Of a stretch of DNA of 64,000 nucleotides, positions 35,957 to 47,593 are shown piece by piece (within the stretch, counting starts at the first letter, position 1; each line of letters starts with the position of its first letter). Made by a program: the position numbers and the translations under genes. Source of the DNA: Chrysemys picta bellii. Taxonomy: Eukaryota > Chordata > Testudines > Emydidae. The DNA lies in NCBI RefSeq assembly GCF_011386835.1, contig NW_027052952.1, positions 26,001-90,000 on the forward strand, read 5' to 3'. The notes under the pieces were generated by a model. That model was not told the origin of the DNA. It searched no databases and saw nothing but the letters and a program-made list of their open reading frames with translations.

Positions 35957-37065
35957 TAACGGACTTATTAGATAAGGGAAATGCGGTGGACCTAATATAC
36001 CTGGATTTCAGTAAAGCGTTTGATACTGTACCCCATGAGGAGTTATTGGTTAAACTGGAAAACATGGGGATCGATATGAAAATCCAGAGGTGGATAAAGA
36101 ATTGGTTAATGGGGAGAATGCAGCGGGTCGTATTAAAGGGTGAACTGTCGGGTTGGAGGGAGGTTACTAGTGGAGTGCCTCAAGGTTCGGTTTTGGGACC
36201 CATTTTATTTAATCTATTTATAACTGACCTCGGAACCCATTGCAAGAGTGGGCTGATAAAGTTTGCGGATGATACGAAGGTGGGAGGAGTTGCAAATTCG
36301 GAGGAGGATAGGGATATTCTGCAGGGAGACTTGAATGAGCTTGTGAATTGGAGTGTCAGAAATAAGATGAAATTTAATAGTGAAAAGTGTAAGGTGATGC
36401 ACTTGGGCATGACTAATAACAATTTTAGTTACAAGATGGGGACGCATTGGTTAGAAGTAACGGAAGAGGAGAAGGACCTAGGGGTCCTTGTAGACCGCAG
36501 GATGACTATGAGTCGACAATGTGACGTGGCTGTGAAAAAAGCCAATGCGGTCTTGGGATGTATTAGGCGAGGTATATCTAGTAGGGATAAGGAGGTCCTG
36601 CTTCCGTTGTATACGGCGCTGGTGAGACCTCATTTGGAGTACTGTGTGTAGTTCTGGTCTCCCATGTTTAAAAAAGATGAACTCAAATTGGAACGGGTGC
36701 AGAGAAGGGCGACTAGGATGATCAGAGGAATGGAAAACCTGTCGTATGAAAAGAGATTAGAGGAGCTCGGGTTGTTTAGTCTGACAAAACGAAGGCTGAG
36801 GGGGGATATGATTGCTATCTTTAAATATATCAGAGGGATAAATACAAGGGAGGGAGAGGAATTATTTCAGCTGAGTACTAATGTGGACACGAGAACCAAT
36901 GGATATAAACTGGCCGTGGGGAAGTTCAGGCTTGAAATCAGACGAAGGTTTCTGACCGTCAGAGGGGTGAAATATTGGAACGGCCTTCCGAGGGAAACGG
37001 TGGGGGCGACGGACCTGTCTGGTTTTAAGATTAAGTTGGATAAGTTTATGGAGGGAATGGTTTAA
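35957..37065 (+). pseudogene. CR1-C ORF2 fragment: RT domain to C-terminus, one in-frame stop
   Basis: Encodes [28 protein letters not shown] and the RT active site FADDTKVGG, followed by the C-terminal region RVQRRATRMIRG and FMEGMV. The frame is continuous except for a TAG at 36649-36651 in LEYCV-stop-FWSP, where relatives have CAG. The endonuclease and N-terminal RT are missing because the element is 5'-truncated. Confidence 0.9.
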
Positions 37066-37083
37066 TGGTAAAACATAGTAGCC

Positions 37084-37573
37084 GAGTCCCCTCCTCAGGG
37101 GGACTGAGTCATCTATCTGCCGCCCTGACCGGGAAAACCGAGAGGTCTGCTGCTTGCCAGGAGCTAGGATACACGATGTGACGGAGAGACTGCCGAGACT
37201 CATCAAGCCCTCGGATCGCTACCCCTTCCTGCTTCTCCACGTGGGCACCAATGATACTGCCAAGAATGACCTTGAGCGGATCACTGCAGACTACGTGGCT
37301 CTGGGAAGAAGGATAAAGGAGTTTGAGGCGCAAGTGGTGTTCTCGTCCATCCTCCCTGTGCAAGGAAAAGGCCGGGGTAGAGACCGTCGAATCGTGGAAG
37401 TCAACGAATGGCTACGCAGGTGGTGTCGGAGAGAAGGCTTTGGATTCTTCGACCATGGGATGGTGTTCCAAGAAGAAGGAGTGCTAGGCAGAGACGGGCT
37501 CCACCTAACGAAGAGAGGGAAGAGCATCTTCGCCAGCAGGCTGGCTAACCTAGTGAGGAGGGCTTTAAACTAG
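37084..37573 (+). pseudogene. CR1-B ORF1 C-terminal fragment (SGNH esterase domain)
   Basis: Open from the TTG at 37154 and ending at TAG 37571-37573. It contains LHVGTNDTA and DGLHLTKRG but has lost the Ser block: an extra C in GAGTCCCCTCC relative to CR1-A breaks the frame there, and the truncation removes everything upstream. It is too short to be a functional ORF1 protein. Confidence 0.85.
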
Positions 37574-37617
37574 GTTCACCGGGGGAAGGAGACCAAAGCC
37601 CTGAGGTAAGTGGGGAA

Positions 37618-40450
37618 ATGGGATCCTGGGAGGAAGCACAAGCAGGAGAGCGCAAGGGGGGAGGACTCCTGTCTCATGCTGAGAAAGAGGGACGATCGAT
37701 GAGTTATCTTAAGTGCCTATACACAAATGCAAGAAGCCTGGGAAACAAGCTGGGAGAACTGGAAGTCCTGGCACAGTCAGGGAACTATGATGTGATTGGA
37801 ATAACAGAGACTTGGTGGGATAACTCACATGACTGGAGTACTGTCATGGATGGATATAAACTGTTCAGGAAGGACAGGCAGGGCAGAAAAGGTGGGGGAG
37901 TTGCGTTGTATGTAAGAGAGGAGTATGACTGCTCAGAGCTCCGGTATGATACTGCAGAAAAACCTGAGAGTCTCTGGATAAAGTTGAGAAGTGGGAGCAA
38001 CAAGGGTGATGTCGTGGTCGGAGTCTGCTATAGACCACCAGACCAGGGGGATGAGGTGGACGAGGCTTTCTTCTGGCAACTAGCAGAAGTTGCTAGATCG
38101 CAGGCCCTGGTTCTCATGGGAGACTTTAATCCCCCTGATATCTGCTGGGAGAGCAATACAGCGGTGCACAGGCAATCCAGGAAATTTTTGGAAAACGTAG
38201 GGGACAATTTCCTGGTGCAAGTGCTGGAGGAACCAACTAGGGGCAAAGCTTTTCTTGACCTGCTGCTCACAAACAGGGAAGAACTAGTAGGGGAAGCAAA
38301 AGTGGATGGGAACCTGGGAGGCAGTGACCATGAGATGGTCGAGTTCAGGATCCTGACACAAGGAAGAAAGGAGAGCAGCAGAATATGGACCCTGGACTTC
38401 AGAAAAGGAGACTTTCACTCCCTCAGGGAACAGATGGGCAGGATCCCCTGGGAGAATAACATGAAGGGCAAAGGGGTCCAGGAGAGCTGGCTGTATTTTA
38501 AAGAATCCTTATTGAGGTTGCAGGAACAAACCATCCTGATGTGTAGAAAGAATAGTAAATATGGCAGGCGACCAGCTTGGCTAAACAGTGAAATCCTTGC
38601 TGATCTTAAACGCAAAAAAGAGGCTTATAAGAAGTGGAAGATTGGACAAATGACCAGGGAGGAGTATAAAAATATTGCTCAGGCATGCAGGAGTGAAATC
38701 AGGAAGGCCAAATCACACTTGGAGTTACAGTTAGCAAGAGATGTTAAGAGTAACAAGAAGGGTTTCTTCAGGTATGTTAGCAACAAGAAGAAAATCAAGG
38801 AAAGTGTGGGACCCTTACTGAATGAGGGAGGCAACCTAGTGACCGAGGATGTGGAAAAAGCTAATGTACTCAATGATTTTTTTGCCTCTGTCTTCACGCA
38901 CAAGGTCAGCTCCCAGATTGCTGCACTGGGCAGTACAGCATGGGGAGAAGGTGACCAGCCCTCTGTGGAGAAAGAAGTGGTTCGCGACTATTTAGAAAAA
39001 CTGGACGTGCACAAGTCCATGGGGCCGGATGCTAAAGGAGTTGGCGGGTGAGATTGCAGAGCCATTAGCCATTATTTTTGAAAACTCATGGCGATCGGGG
39101 GAGGTCCCAGATGACTGGAGAAAGGCTAATATAGTGCCCATCTTTAAAAAAGGGAGGAAGGAGGATCCGGGGAACTACAGGCCAGTCAGCCTCACCTCAG
39201 TCCCTGGAAAAATTATGGAGCAGGTCCTCAAGGAATCAATTATGAAACATTTAGAGGAAAGGAAAGTGATCAGGAACAGTCAGCATGGATTCACGAAGGG
39301 GAAGTCGTGCCTGACTAACCTAATTGCCTTCTATGATGAGATAACTGGCTCTGTGGATGAGGGGAAAGCAGTGGATGTGTTATTTCTTGACTTTAGCAAA
39401 GCTTTTGATACTGTCTCCCACAGTATTCTTGCCACCAAGTTAAAGAAGTATGGGCTGGATGAATGGACTGTAAGGTGGATAGAAAGCTGGCTAGATCGTC
39501 GGGCTCAACGGGTAGTGATCAATGGCTCCATGTCTAGTTGGCAGCCGGTTTCAAGTGGAGTGCCCCAAGGGTCGGTCCTGGGGCCGGTTTTGTTTAATAT
39601 CTTTATTAATGATCTGGAGGATGGTGTAGACTGCACTCTCAGCAAGTTTGCAGATGACACTAAACTAGGAGGCGTGGTAGATACACTAGAGGGTAGGGAT
39701 CGGATACAGAGGGACCTAGACAAATTAGAGGATTGGGCAGAAAAAAACCTGATGAGGTTCAACAAGGACAAGTGCAGAGTCCTGCACTTAGGACGGAAGA
39801 ATCCCATGCACTGCTACAGACTAGGGACCGAATGGCTAGGTAGCAGTTCTGCTGAAAAGGACCTAGGGGTCACAGTGGACGAGAAGCTGGATATGAGTCA
39901 ACAGTGTGCTCTTGTTGCCAAGAAGGCTAACGGCATTTTGGGCTGTATAAGTAGGGGCATTGCCAGCAGATCGAGGAACGTGATCGTTCCCCTTTATTCG
40001 ACATTGGTGAGGCCTCATCTGGAATACTGTGTCCAGTTTTGGGCCCCACACTACAAGAAGGATGTGGAAAAATTGGAAAGAGTCCAGCGGAGGGCAACAA
40101 AAATGATTAGGGGTCTGGAGCACATGACTTATGAGGAGAGGCTGAGAGAACTGGGATTGTTTAGTCTCCAGAAGAGAAGAATGAGGGGGGATTTGATAGC
40201 TGCTTTCAACTACCTGAAAGGGGGTTGCAAAGAGGATGGATCTAGACTGTTCTCAGTGGTAGCAGATGACAGAACAAGGAGCAATGGTCTCAAGTTGCGG
40301 TGGGGGAGGTCCAGGTTGGATATCAGGAAAAACTATTTCACTAGGAGGGTGGTGAAACACTGGAATGCGTTACCTAGGGAGGTGGTGGAGTCTCCTTCCT
40401 TGGAGGTTTTTAAGGCCCGGCTTGACAAAGCCCTGGCTGGGATGATTTAG
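37618..40450 (+). pseudogene. CR1-B ORF2: APE endonuclease + RT, single 17-bp deletion
   Basis: The ATG at 37618 opens a frame of 477 codons with all endonuclease blocks (TNARS, ITETWW, YRPP, GDFNPPDICW, GGSDHEMVEF). A 17-bp deletion at about 39028, relative to CR1-A, shifts the frame after KSMGPDA and the first part stops at 39051. The second part (39029-40450) is fully open: [50 protein letters not shown] and the C-terminal LDKALAGMI. This single lesion is the only break I see in ORF2. Confidence 0.92.
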
Positions 40451-40936
40451 CTGGGAATTGGTCCTGCTTTGAGCAGGGGGTTGGACTAGATGACCTCTTG
40501 AGGTCCCTTCCAACTCTGATATTCTATGATTCTATGATTCTATGAAAACCAAGCAATGGTACGTAAATAGCATAATGGCAAACAAGGGTCAGGCTAGAGA
40601 CTCTTGCCTACATGCTCGGGGTATTACTGATCGCCATATTTCGGCTCGGGAAGGAATTTTCCTCCAGGGTAGATTGGCTGAGCCTCTGGAGGTTTTTCGC
40701 CTTCCTCCGCAGCATGGGGCAGGGATCACTAGCAGGAGGGTCCCTGCCGATTGAAGTCACTAAAACACAGGATTGGGGACTTCAACGGCACAGTCCAGGG
40801 AAGGGTCTTGTGGCCTGCAGCATGCAGGGGGTCAGACCAGATGATCATAATGGTCCCTTCTGACCTTAAAGTCTATGAGTCTATGAGACCAAATACCATC
40901 CCTGATAGACATTTAGCTAACCTACTCTTAAATATC

Positions 40937-43718
40937 TCAAGAGATGGAGATCACAACCTCCCTCGGCAATTTATTCCAGTGTTTAACCACCCTGACAGTT
41001 AGGAACTTTTTCCTAATGTCCAACCTAGACCTCCCTTGCTGCACTTTAAACCCATTGCTTCTGGTTCTATCCTTAGAGGCTAAGGTGAACAAGTTTTCTC
41101 CCTCCTCCTTATGACACCCTTTTAAATACCTGAAAACTGCTATCATGTCTCCTCTCAGTCTTCTCTTTTCCAAACTAAACAAAGCCAATTCTTTCAGCCT
41201 TCCTTCATAGGTCATGTTCTCAAGACCTTTAATCATTCTTGTTGCTCTTCTCTGGACCCTTTCCAATTTCTCCACATCTTTTTTAAAATGCGGTGCCCAG
41301 AACTGGACCCAATACTCCAGCTGAGGCCTAACCAGAGCAGAGTAGAGCGGAAGAATGACTTCTCGTGTCTTGCTCACAACACACCTGTTAATACATCCCA
41401 GAATCAGGTTTGCTTTTTTTGCAACAGCATCACACTGTTGACTCATATTTAGCTTGTGGTCCACTATAACCCCTAGATCCCTTTCTGCCGTACTCCTTCC
41501 TAGACAGTCTCTTCCCATTCTGTATGTGTGAAACTGATTGTTCCTTCCTAAGTGGAGCACTTTGCATTTGTCTTTGTTAAACTTCATCCTGTTTAACTCA
41601 GACCATTTCTCCAATTTGTCCAGATCATTTTGAATTATGACCCTGTCCTCCAAAGCAGTTGCAATCCCTCCCAGTTTGGTATCATCCGCAAACTTAATAA
41701 GCGTACTTTCTATGCCAATATCTAAGTCGTTGATGAAGATATTGAACAGCGCCGGTCCCAAAACAGACCCCTGCGATACCCCACTCGTTATGGCTTTCCA
41801 GCAGGATTGGGAACTATTAATAACAACTCTCTGAGTACGGTTATCCAGCCAGTTATGCACCCACCTTATAGTAGCCCCATCTAAATTGTATTTGCCTAGT
41901 TTATCAATAAGAATATCATGCGAGACCGTATCAAATGCCTTACTAAAGTCTAGGTATACCACATCCACAGCCTCACCCTTATCCACAAGGCTCGTTATCC
42001 TATCAAAGAAAGCTATCAGATTGGTTTGACATGATTTGTTCTTCACAAATCCATGCTGGCTGTTCCCTATCACCTTACCACCTTCCAAGTGTTTGCAGAT
42101 GATTTCCTTAATTACTTGCTCCATTATCTTCCCTGGCACAGAAGTTAAACTCACTGGGGTCTGTAGTTTCCTGGGTTGTTTTAATTTCCCTTTTTATAGA
42201 TGGGCACTATATTTGCCCTTTTCCAGTCTTCTGGAATCTCTCCCGTCTCCCATGATTTTCCAAAGATAATAGCTAGAGGCTCAGATACCTCCTCTATTAG
42301 CTCCTTGAGTATTCTAGGATGCATTTCATCAGGCCCGGGTGACTTGCAGGCATCTAACTTTTCTAAGTGATTTTTAACTTGTTCTTTTTTTATTTTATCT
42401 GCTAAACCTACCCCCTTCCCATTAGCATTCACTATGTTAGGCATTCCTTCAGACTTCTCGGTGAAGACCGAAACAAAGAAGTCATTAAGCATCTCTGCCA
42501 TTTCCAAGTTTCCTGTTACTGTTTCTCCCTCTTCACTAAGCAGTGGGCCTACCCTGTCTTTGGTCTTCCTCTTGCTTCTAATGTATTGATAAAAAGTCTT
42601 CTTGTTTCCCTTTATTCCCGTAGCTAGTTTGAGCTCATTTTGTGCCTTTGCCTTTCTAATCTTGCCCCTGCATTCCTGTGTTGTTTGCCTATATTCATCC
42701 TTTGTAATCTGTCCCAGTTTCCATTTTTTATATGACTCCTTTTTATTTTTTAGATCATGCAAGATCTCATGGTTAAGCCAAGGTGGTCTTTTGCCACATT
42801 TTCTATCTTTCCTAACCAGCGGAATAGCTTGCTTTTGGGCCCTTAATAGTGTCCCTTTGAAAAACTGCCAACTCTCCTCAGTTGTTTTTCCCCTCAGTCT
42901 TGATTCCCATGGGACCTTACCTATCAGCTCTCTGAGCTTACCAAAATCTGCCTTCCTGAAATCCATTGTCTCTATTTTGCTGTTCTCCCTTCTACCCTTC
43001 CTTAGAATTGCAAACTCTATGATTTCATGATCACTTTCACCCAGGCTGCCTTCTACTTTCAAACTCTCAACGAGTTCCTCCCTATTTGTTAAAATCAAGT
43101 CTAGAACAGCTTCCCCCCGGTAGCTTTTTCAACCTTCTGAAATAAAAAGTTGTCTCCAATGCAGTCCAGGAATTTGTTGGATAGTCTGTGCCCCGCTGTG
43201 TTATTTTCCCAACATATAGCCGGATAGTTGAAGTCCCCCATCACCACCAAATCTTGGGCTTTGGATGATTTTGTTAGTTGCTTAAAAAAAGCCTCATCCA
43301 CCTCTTCCACCTGGTTAGGTGGCCTGTAGTAGACTCCTAGCATGACATCTCCCTTGTTTTTTACCCCTTTTAGCCTAACCCAGAGACTCTCAACACTTCC
43401 GTCTCCTATGTCCATCTCTACCTCAGTCCAAGTGTGTACATTTTTAATATACAAGGCAACACCTCCTCCCTTTTTCCCCTGTCTATCCTTCCTGAGCAAG
43501 CTGTACCCATCCACACCAACATTCCAATCACGTGTATTATCCCACCAAGTTTCAGTGATGCCAACAATGTCATAGTTGTATTTATTTATTAGCACTTCCA
43601 GTTCTTCCTGCTTATTCCCCATACTTCTCGCATTTGTATATAGACATCTAAGATACTGGTTTGATCTTTCCTCCCAGTTTTGTCCTGACCCTCCTTTCCC
43701 TCTGACAATATAGCCCAC
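40937..43718 (-). pseudogene. CR1-D copy 1 ORF2, three pieces
   Basis: Endonuclease piece 43101-43718 ([25 protein letters not shown]), with Ala where copy 2 has Asp after GDFNYP. A frameshift at about 43100-43115, shared with copy 2, separates it from the middle piece 42181-43098 ([11 protein letters not shown] to YKKGN). A copy-1-specific TAA at 42181 (AAT TAA, where copy 2 has AAT AAA) ends that piece. A second shared frameshift after NYRP precedes the RT piece 40937-42154 ([22 protein letters not shown]). A 2-base deletion near 40950 truncates the C-terminus (VVISIS) relative to copy 2. Confidence 0.9.
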
Positions 43719-43848
43719 ACTCCCTCTCGTTTTTGACCCATCTCCCCGGTCTCCATGTTCCCCACTTACCTGTGGGCTTTGCTCACCTGTCCCCGTCGAA
43801 CCTAGTTTAAAGCCCTCCTCACTAGGTTAGCCAGTCTGTGTCCAAAGG

Positions 43849-45081
43849 TACTAATAACTTGAGCTGTGGTTTGGAGGTGGAACAGCTGTCAAGGGCACTG
43901 AGGGGGAGATAGCAGGAGCTCATCCTTCAAGGAGGGGGGTTGGCACTGGAGGTTACTAGAAAGGACAAGAAGACTCCATTCTGGGGTTCAGGAGGTGAAT
44001 TTATCCCTCAGTGGTGGGCAGGTGATGGGTGGAAGTAGTGCTGGTTCCAGGTGCCCTTAATTCCCGCTGATTCCTCAGGGCGTTTGAGTCTCTGACAGGT
44101 TCTCGTTCCCTTGCAGCAGGAGGACGTCACGGCCAAAAGTGATGCACCAGCTCCGCATCATCCGGCACTTGCGCCAGATTCCTGAGACACTGCAGGGGCT
44201 GTGCCTCTGAGGCCATCAGCAACTCCCGCTCCCTGCTGCAGGTACTGCTCTGGCTCACTGTAAATGGGGAGCTAGTGGAAGGGGAAATGGAGCCCCCTGG
44301 CCCTCACTAAAAGGGAAAGTGGTGGATTCTCCATCTCTTGATGTCATTGAAGGAAGACTAGATGCCTTTCTGCAATGTGTGTGCCCAAAAAGTAACTATT
44401 GTACTATACAGCAAGCCTATGGTATGCAAGGGGTTAGATGAGATGCTCTAAAGGTCTCTTCTGGCCATAAAGTCCCCTAATTTTGGAAACACTGAGTGTA
44501 GCATTGGGAGCAGCCTCTGATGTTTTACCGTCTAGCCGGCTTGCTTCCTAGAATGAACAGGCATTGAGTGGGGTGATCCACAGATAGTAGCTCAAACCTT
44601 CAAAGTGTCAGGCCAGTAGCAGGACATTAGCACTTTAGGGTTTGGTTGGGTGTGGCAGTGATATCACAAAGGCCTTATCCTGGACCTCAGCCTATGGGTC
44701 AAAGGTGTTAGGGAGGTGGTTACCTGAGAGAGAGATGCTGACATCAGCCAGGCAGGACAGGAGCGCAGGGCCAGGGAAACCTCAGAGACCCCTTTGGCTT
44801 TGCTTTAGCAAGTGTCCTTCTCGAGGTCTCCCTTTTTACGACTCAGAGAGTATTAGGGTTCAAGTATGTGAGTGCGAGGAGGAACCTCTTTCGAGTTTCT
44901 CCTTTTATTGATTTTACTAGAAAACAGACGTGCCTGTTGAGAAGGTAAGAACCTTGAAGAGGTTTTTAACCTGCTCAGTCTGCAGTCTGATCCATCTGGT
45001 GCCAGCTGAATTCTAGGCATGGAAAACACTAGTTCAAGGTGGCAGAATTATACAGCCCACCTGGGATTTTGTGCCGTAGAA
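43849..45081. repeat. Macrosatellite monomer M7, right part
   Basis: Resumes at CTAATAACTTGAGCTG. Exon-like block 1 at about 44119-44241, old CR1 tail at about 44320-44480, block 2 variant at about 44676-44840 (TATCCTGGACCTCAGCC replaces the usual TTTTGCAGGACC). The local variants GGAAGTAGTGCTGG and ATTCCCGCTG mark this monomer type. They recur at 46374 and 61821, both also next to CR1-D ends. Confidence 0.87.
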
Positions 45082-46123
45082 TCACTGGGGACATTAGGGT
45101 TTGTCCTTTTCGTTTTACCTTTTCCTCCATCCCTCCTTGCTTTCTCTTGTTCCCCTCCCACCACCAGGAGTGGTGTGTGTGTTTGTGTGTTGCTGGGGGT
45201 GCTCTTCACCTCCCCTTGTGGGAAGTTGACACTGCAAGGGCTGTGCCTCTGTGGACATCAGCAACTCCCACTCCCTGCTGCAGGTACTGCTCTGGCTCAC
45301 TGTAAATGGGGTGCTAGTGGAAGGGGAAATGGAACCCCCTGGCCCTCACTAAAAGGGAAAGTGGTGGATTCTCCATCTCTTGATGTCATTGAAGGAAGAC
45401 TAGATGCCTTTCTGGAATGTGTGTGCCCAAAGAGTAACTATTGTACTATACAGGAAGCCTATGATATGCAGGGGCTTAGATTAGATGCTCTAAAGGTCTC
45501 TTGTGACCATAAAGTCACCTAATTTTGGAAACACTGAGTGTAGCATTGGGAGCAGCCTCTGATGTTTTACTGTCTAGCCCACTTGCTTCCTAGAATGAAC
45601 AGGCATTGAGTGGGGTGATCCACAGAGAGTAGCTCAAACCTTCAAAGTGTCAGGCCAGTAGCAGGACATTAGCACTTTAGGGTTTGGTTGGGTGTGGCAG
45701 TGATATCACAAAGGCCTTATCCTGGACCTCAGCCTATGGGTCAAAGGTGTTAGGGAGGTGGTTACCTGAGAGAGAGATGCTGACATCAGCCAGGCAGGAC
45801 AGGAGCGCAGGACCAGGGAAACCTCAGAGACCCCTTTGGCTTTGCTTTAGCAAGTCTCCTTCTCGAGGTCTCCCTTTTTAGGACTCAGAGAGTATTAGGG
45901 TTCAAGTATGTGAGTGCGAGGAGGAACCTCTTTCGAGTTTCTCCTTTTATTGATTTTACTAGAAAACAGACGTGCCTGTTGAGAAGGTAAGAACCTTGGA
46001 GAGGTTTTTAACCTGCTCAGTCTGCAGTCTGATCCATCTGTTGCCAGCTGAATTCTAGGCATGGAAAACACTAGTTCAAGGTGGCAGAATTTTATAGCCC
46101 ACCTGGGATTTTGTGCCGTAGAA
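45082..46123. repeat. Macrosatellite monomer M8 (internally deleted)
   Basis: At about 45228 GGGAAGTTGA joins CACTGCAAGGGCTG, deleting about 490 bp including the start of exon-like block 1. The old CR1 tail (45355-45525) is best preserved here: in translation VVDSPSLDVIEGRLDAFLE lines up with CR1 ORF2 C-termini. The last 450 bp (about 45680-46120) nearly repeats 44640-45080. Confidence 0.86.
45355..45525 (+). repeat. Ancient CR1-like 3' tail inside the monomer (best copy)
   Basis: Reads KVVDSPSLDVIEGRLDAFLE, similar to the [20 protein letters not shown] end of the CR1 ORF2 proteins here. It is followed by TTAGATTAGATGCTC, TAAAGGTCTC and CATAAAGTC, matching the CR1 3' UTR pattern. Most monomers carry it, so the insertion predates the macrosatellite. 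Example positions are 865-1035, 2970-3145, 33865-34030, 48425-48590, 50825-50990 and 63925-64000 (cut by the window end). Confidence 0.7.
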
Positions 46124-47593
46124 TCACTGGGGACATTAGGGTTTGTCCTTTTCATTTTACCTTTTCCTCCCTCCTTCCTTCCCTTCTCTTCATCTCTTAC
46201 TTCTTTTGTCCTGACCCTCCTTTCCCTCTGACAATATAGCCCACACTCCCTCTCGTTTTTGACCCATCTCCCCGGTCTCCATGTTCCCCACTTACCTGTG
46301 GGCTTTGCTCACCTGTCCCCGTCGAACCTAGTTTAAAGCCCTCCTCACTAGGTTAGCCAGTCTGTGTCCAAAGGTACTAATAACTTGAGCTGTGGTTTGG
46401 AGGTGGAACAGCTGTCAAGGGCACTGAGGGGGAGATAGCAGGAGCTCATCCTTCAAGGAGGGGGGTTGGCACTGGAGGTTACTAGAAAGGACAAGAAGAC
46501 TCCATTCTGGGGTTCAGGAGGTGAATTTATCCCTCAGTGGTGGGCAGGTGATGGGTGGAAGTAGTGCTGGTTCCAGGTGCCCTTAATTCCCGCTGATTCC
46601 TCGGGGCGTTTGAGTCTCTGACAGGTTCTCGTTCCCTTGCAGCAGGAGGACGTCACGGCCAAAAGTGATGCACCAGCTCCGCATCATCCGGCACTTGCGC
46701 CAGATTCCTGAGACACTGCAGAGGCTGTGCCTCTGAGGCCATCAGCAACTCCTGCTCCCTGCTGCAGGTACTGCTCTGGCTCACTGTAAATGGGGAGCTA
46801 GTGGAAGGGGAAATGGAGCCCCCTGGCCCTCACTAAAAGGGAAAGTGGTGGATTCTCCATCTCTTGATGTCATTGAAGGAAGACTAGATGCCTTTCTGCA
46901 ATGTGTGTGCCCAAAAAGTAACTATTGTACTATACAGCAAGCCTACGGTATGCAAGGGGTTAGATGAGATGCTCTAAAGGTCTCTTCTGACCATAAAGTC
47001 CCCTAATTTTGGAAACACTGAGTGTAGCATTGGGAGCAGCCTCTGATGTTTTACCGTCTAGCCGGCTTGCTTCCTAGAATGAACAGGCATTGAGTGGTGT
47101 GATCCACAGAGCGTAGCTCAAACCTTCAAAGTGTCAGGCCAGCAGCAGGACATGAGCACTTTAGGGTTTGGTTGGGTGTGGCAGTGATATCACAAAGGCT
47201 TTTTCAAGGACCTCAGCGTACTGGTCAAAGGTGTTAGGGAGGTGGTGACCTCAGAGAGAGATGCTGTCTTCAGCCAGGGAGGACAGGGGCTTACGACCAG
47301 GGAAACCTCAGAGACCCCTGTGGCTTTGCTTCAGCAAGTCTCCTTCTCGAGGTTTCTTTTTGAGGACTGAGAGAGTGTTAGGGTTGACGTATGTGAGTGC
47401 GAGCAGGAGCCTCTTTCGAGTTTTCTCCTTTCCTTTTACTGATTTTACTTGAAAATTAGAAGGTAAGAGCCTCCAAGAGGTTTTGGAACCTGCTCAGTCT
47501 GATCCATCTGGTGCCAGCTGAATTCTCGGCATGGAAAACAGTAGTTTAAGGTGGCAGAATTTTCTTCCCTCCCTGGAATTTTGTCCCGTGGAA
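46124..47593. repeat. Macrosatellite monomer M9 with CR1-D remnant
   Basis: Begins at 46124 and is broken at 46204-46212, where it fuses to a CR1-D 5' remnant. Monomer sequence resumes at about 46374 with the same CTAATAACTTGAG join as at 43849. Exon-like block 1 at about 46646-46768 and old CR1 tail at about 46840-47005; block 2 near 47203-47365 is diverged (TTTTTCAAGGACC replaces the usual TTTTGCAGGACC). Confidence 0.87.
46204..46373 (-). mobile_element. CR1-D copy 3: 5'-end remnant only (~165 bp)
   Basis: Matches the rightmost part of CR1-D (43682-43846), from GTCCTGACCCTCC to GTCTGTGTCCAAAG. The left join shares TTTTGTCCT (46204-46212) between the monomer (CTTCTTTTGTCCTTTC) and CR1-D (CAGTTTTGTCCTGACC), as expected for a microhomology-mediated deletion that removed the rest of the element. 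No coding function. Confidence 0.9.

Larger units (their letters stand above)
37081..40545 (+). mobile_element. CR1-B: young, 5'-truncated CR1 with nearly intact ORF2
   Basis: Same subfamily as CR1-A. It begins inside the ORF1 esterase region (CCCTCCTCAGGGGGACTGAG, at the Ser block) and ends with a perfect-looking tail of TTCTATGA repeats at about 40520-40545. It sits in the 3' UTR of CR1-C, making it the youngest of three nested layers. No clear TSD was found; AAAAC left and AAACC right are only suggestive. Confidence 0.92.
35955..40886 (+). mobile_element. CR1-C: 5'-truncated CR1 of a second subfamily, interrupted by CR1-B
   Basis: Plus-strand element starting inside the RT (TGTAACGGACTTATTAG). 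Its ORF2 ends at 37065. Its 3' UTR is split by CR1-B (37081-40545) and resumes at about 40546 (ACCAAGCAATGGTACG), ending with TGGTCCCTTCTGACC and the tail AAGTCTATGAGTCTATGA, a typical CR1 3' end. A 5-bp GACCA duplication flanks the whole insert. Confidence 0.88.
35862..43848 (-). mobile_element. CR1-D copy 1, minus strand, interrupted by CR1-C/CR1-B
   Basis: CR1-D runs right to left. Its 3' end is at 35862-35954 (CATAGATTCTAGG, GACTGGAAGGGACCTC) and the rest is at 40887-43848. The 5' end is truncated at the very end of ORF1 (LVRRALN then stop), so ORF1 is missing. CR1-C was inserted at 35955-40886, duplicating GACCA (35950-35954 and 40887-40891). The other copy of CR1-D (58763-61820) lacks that insert. 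Relative to it, copy 1 has lost about 9 bp near 40900 (CTAGACCAT region). Confidence 0.92.

Noticed and set aside
36180..36447. Minus-strand open frames over the CR1-C RT region
   Set aside because: They are shadows of the plus-strand RT frame, which carries the conserved motifs.
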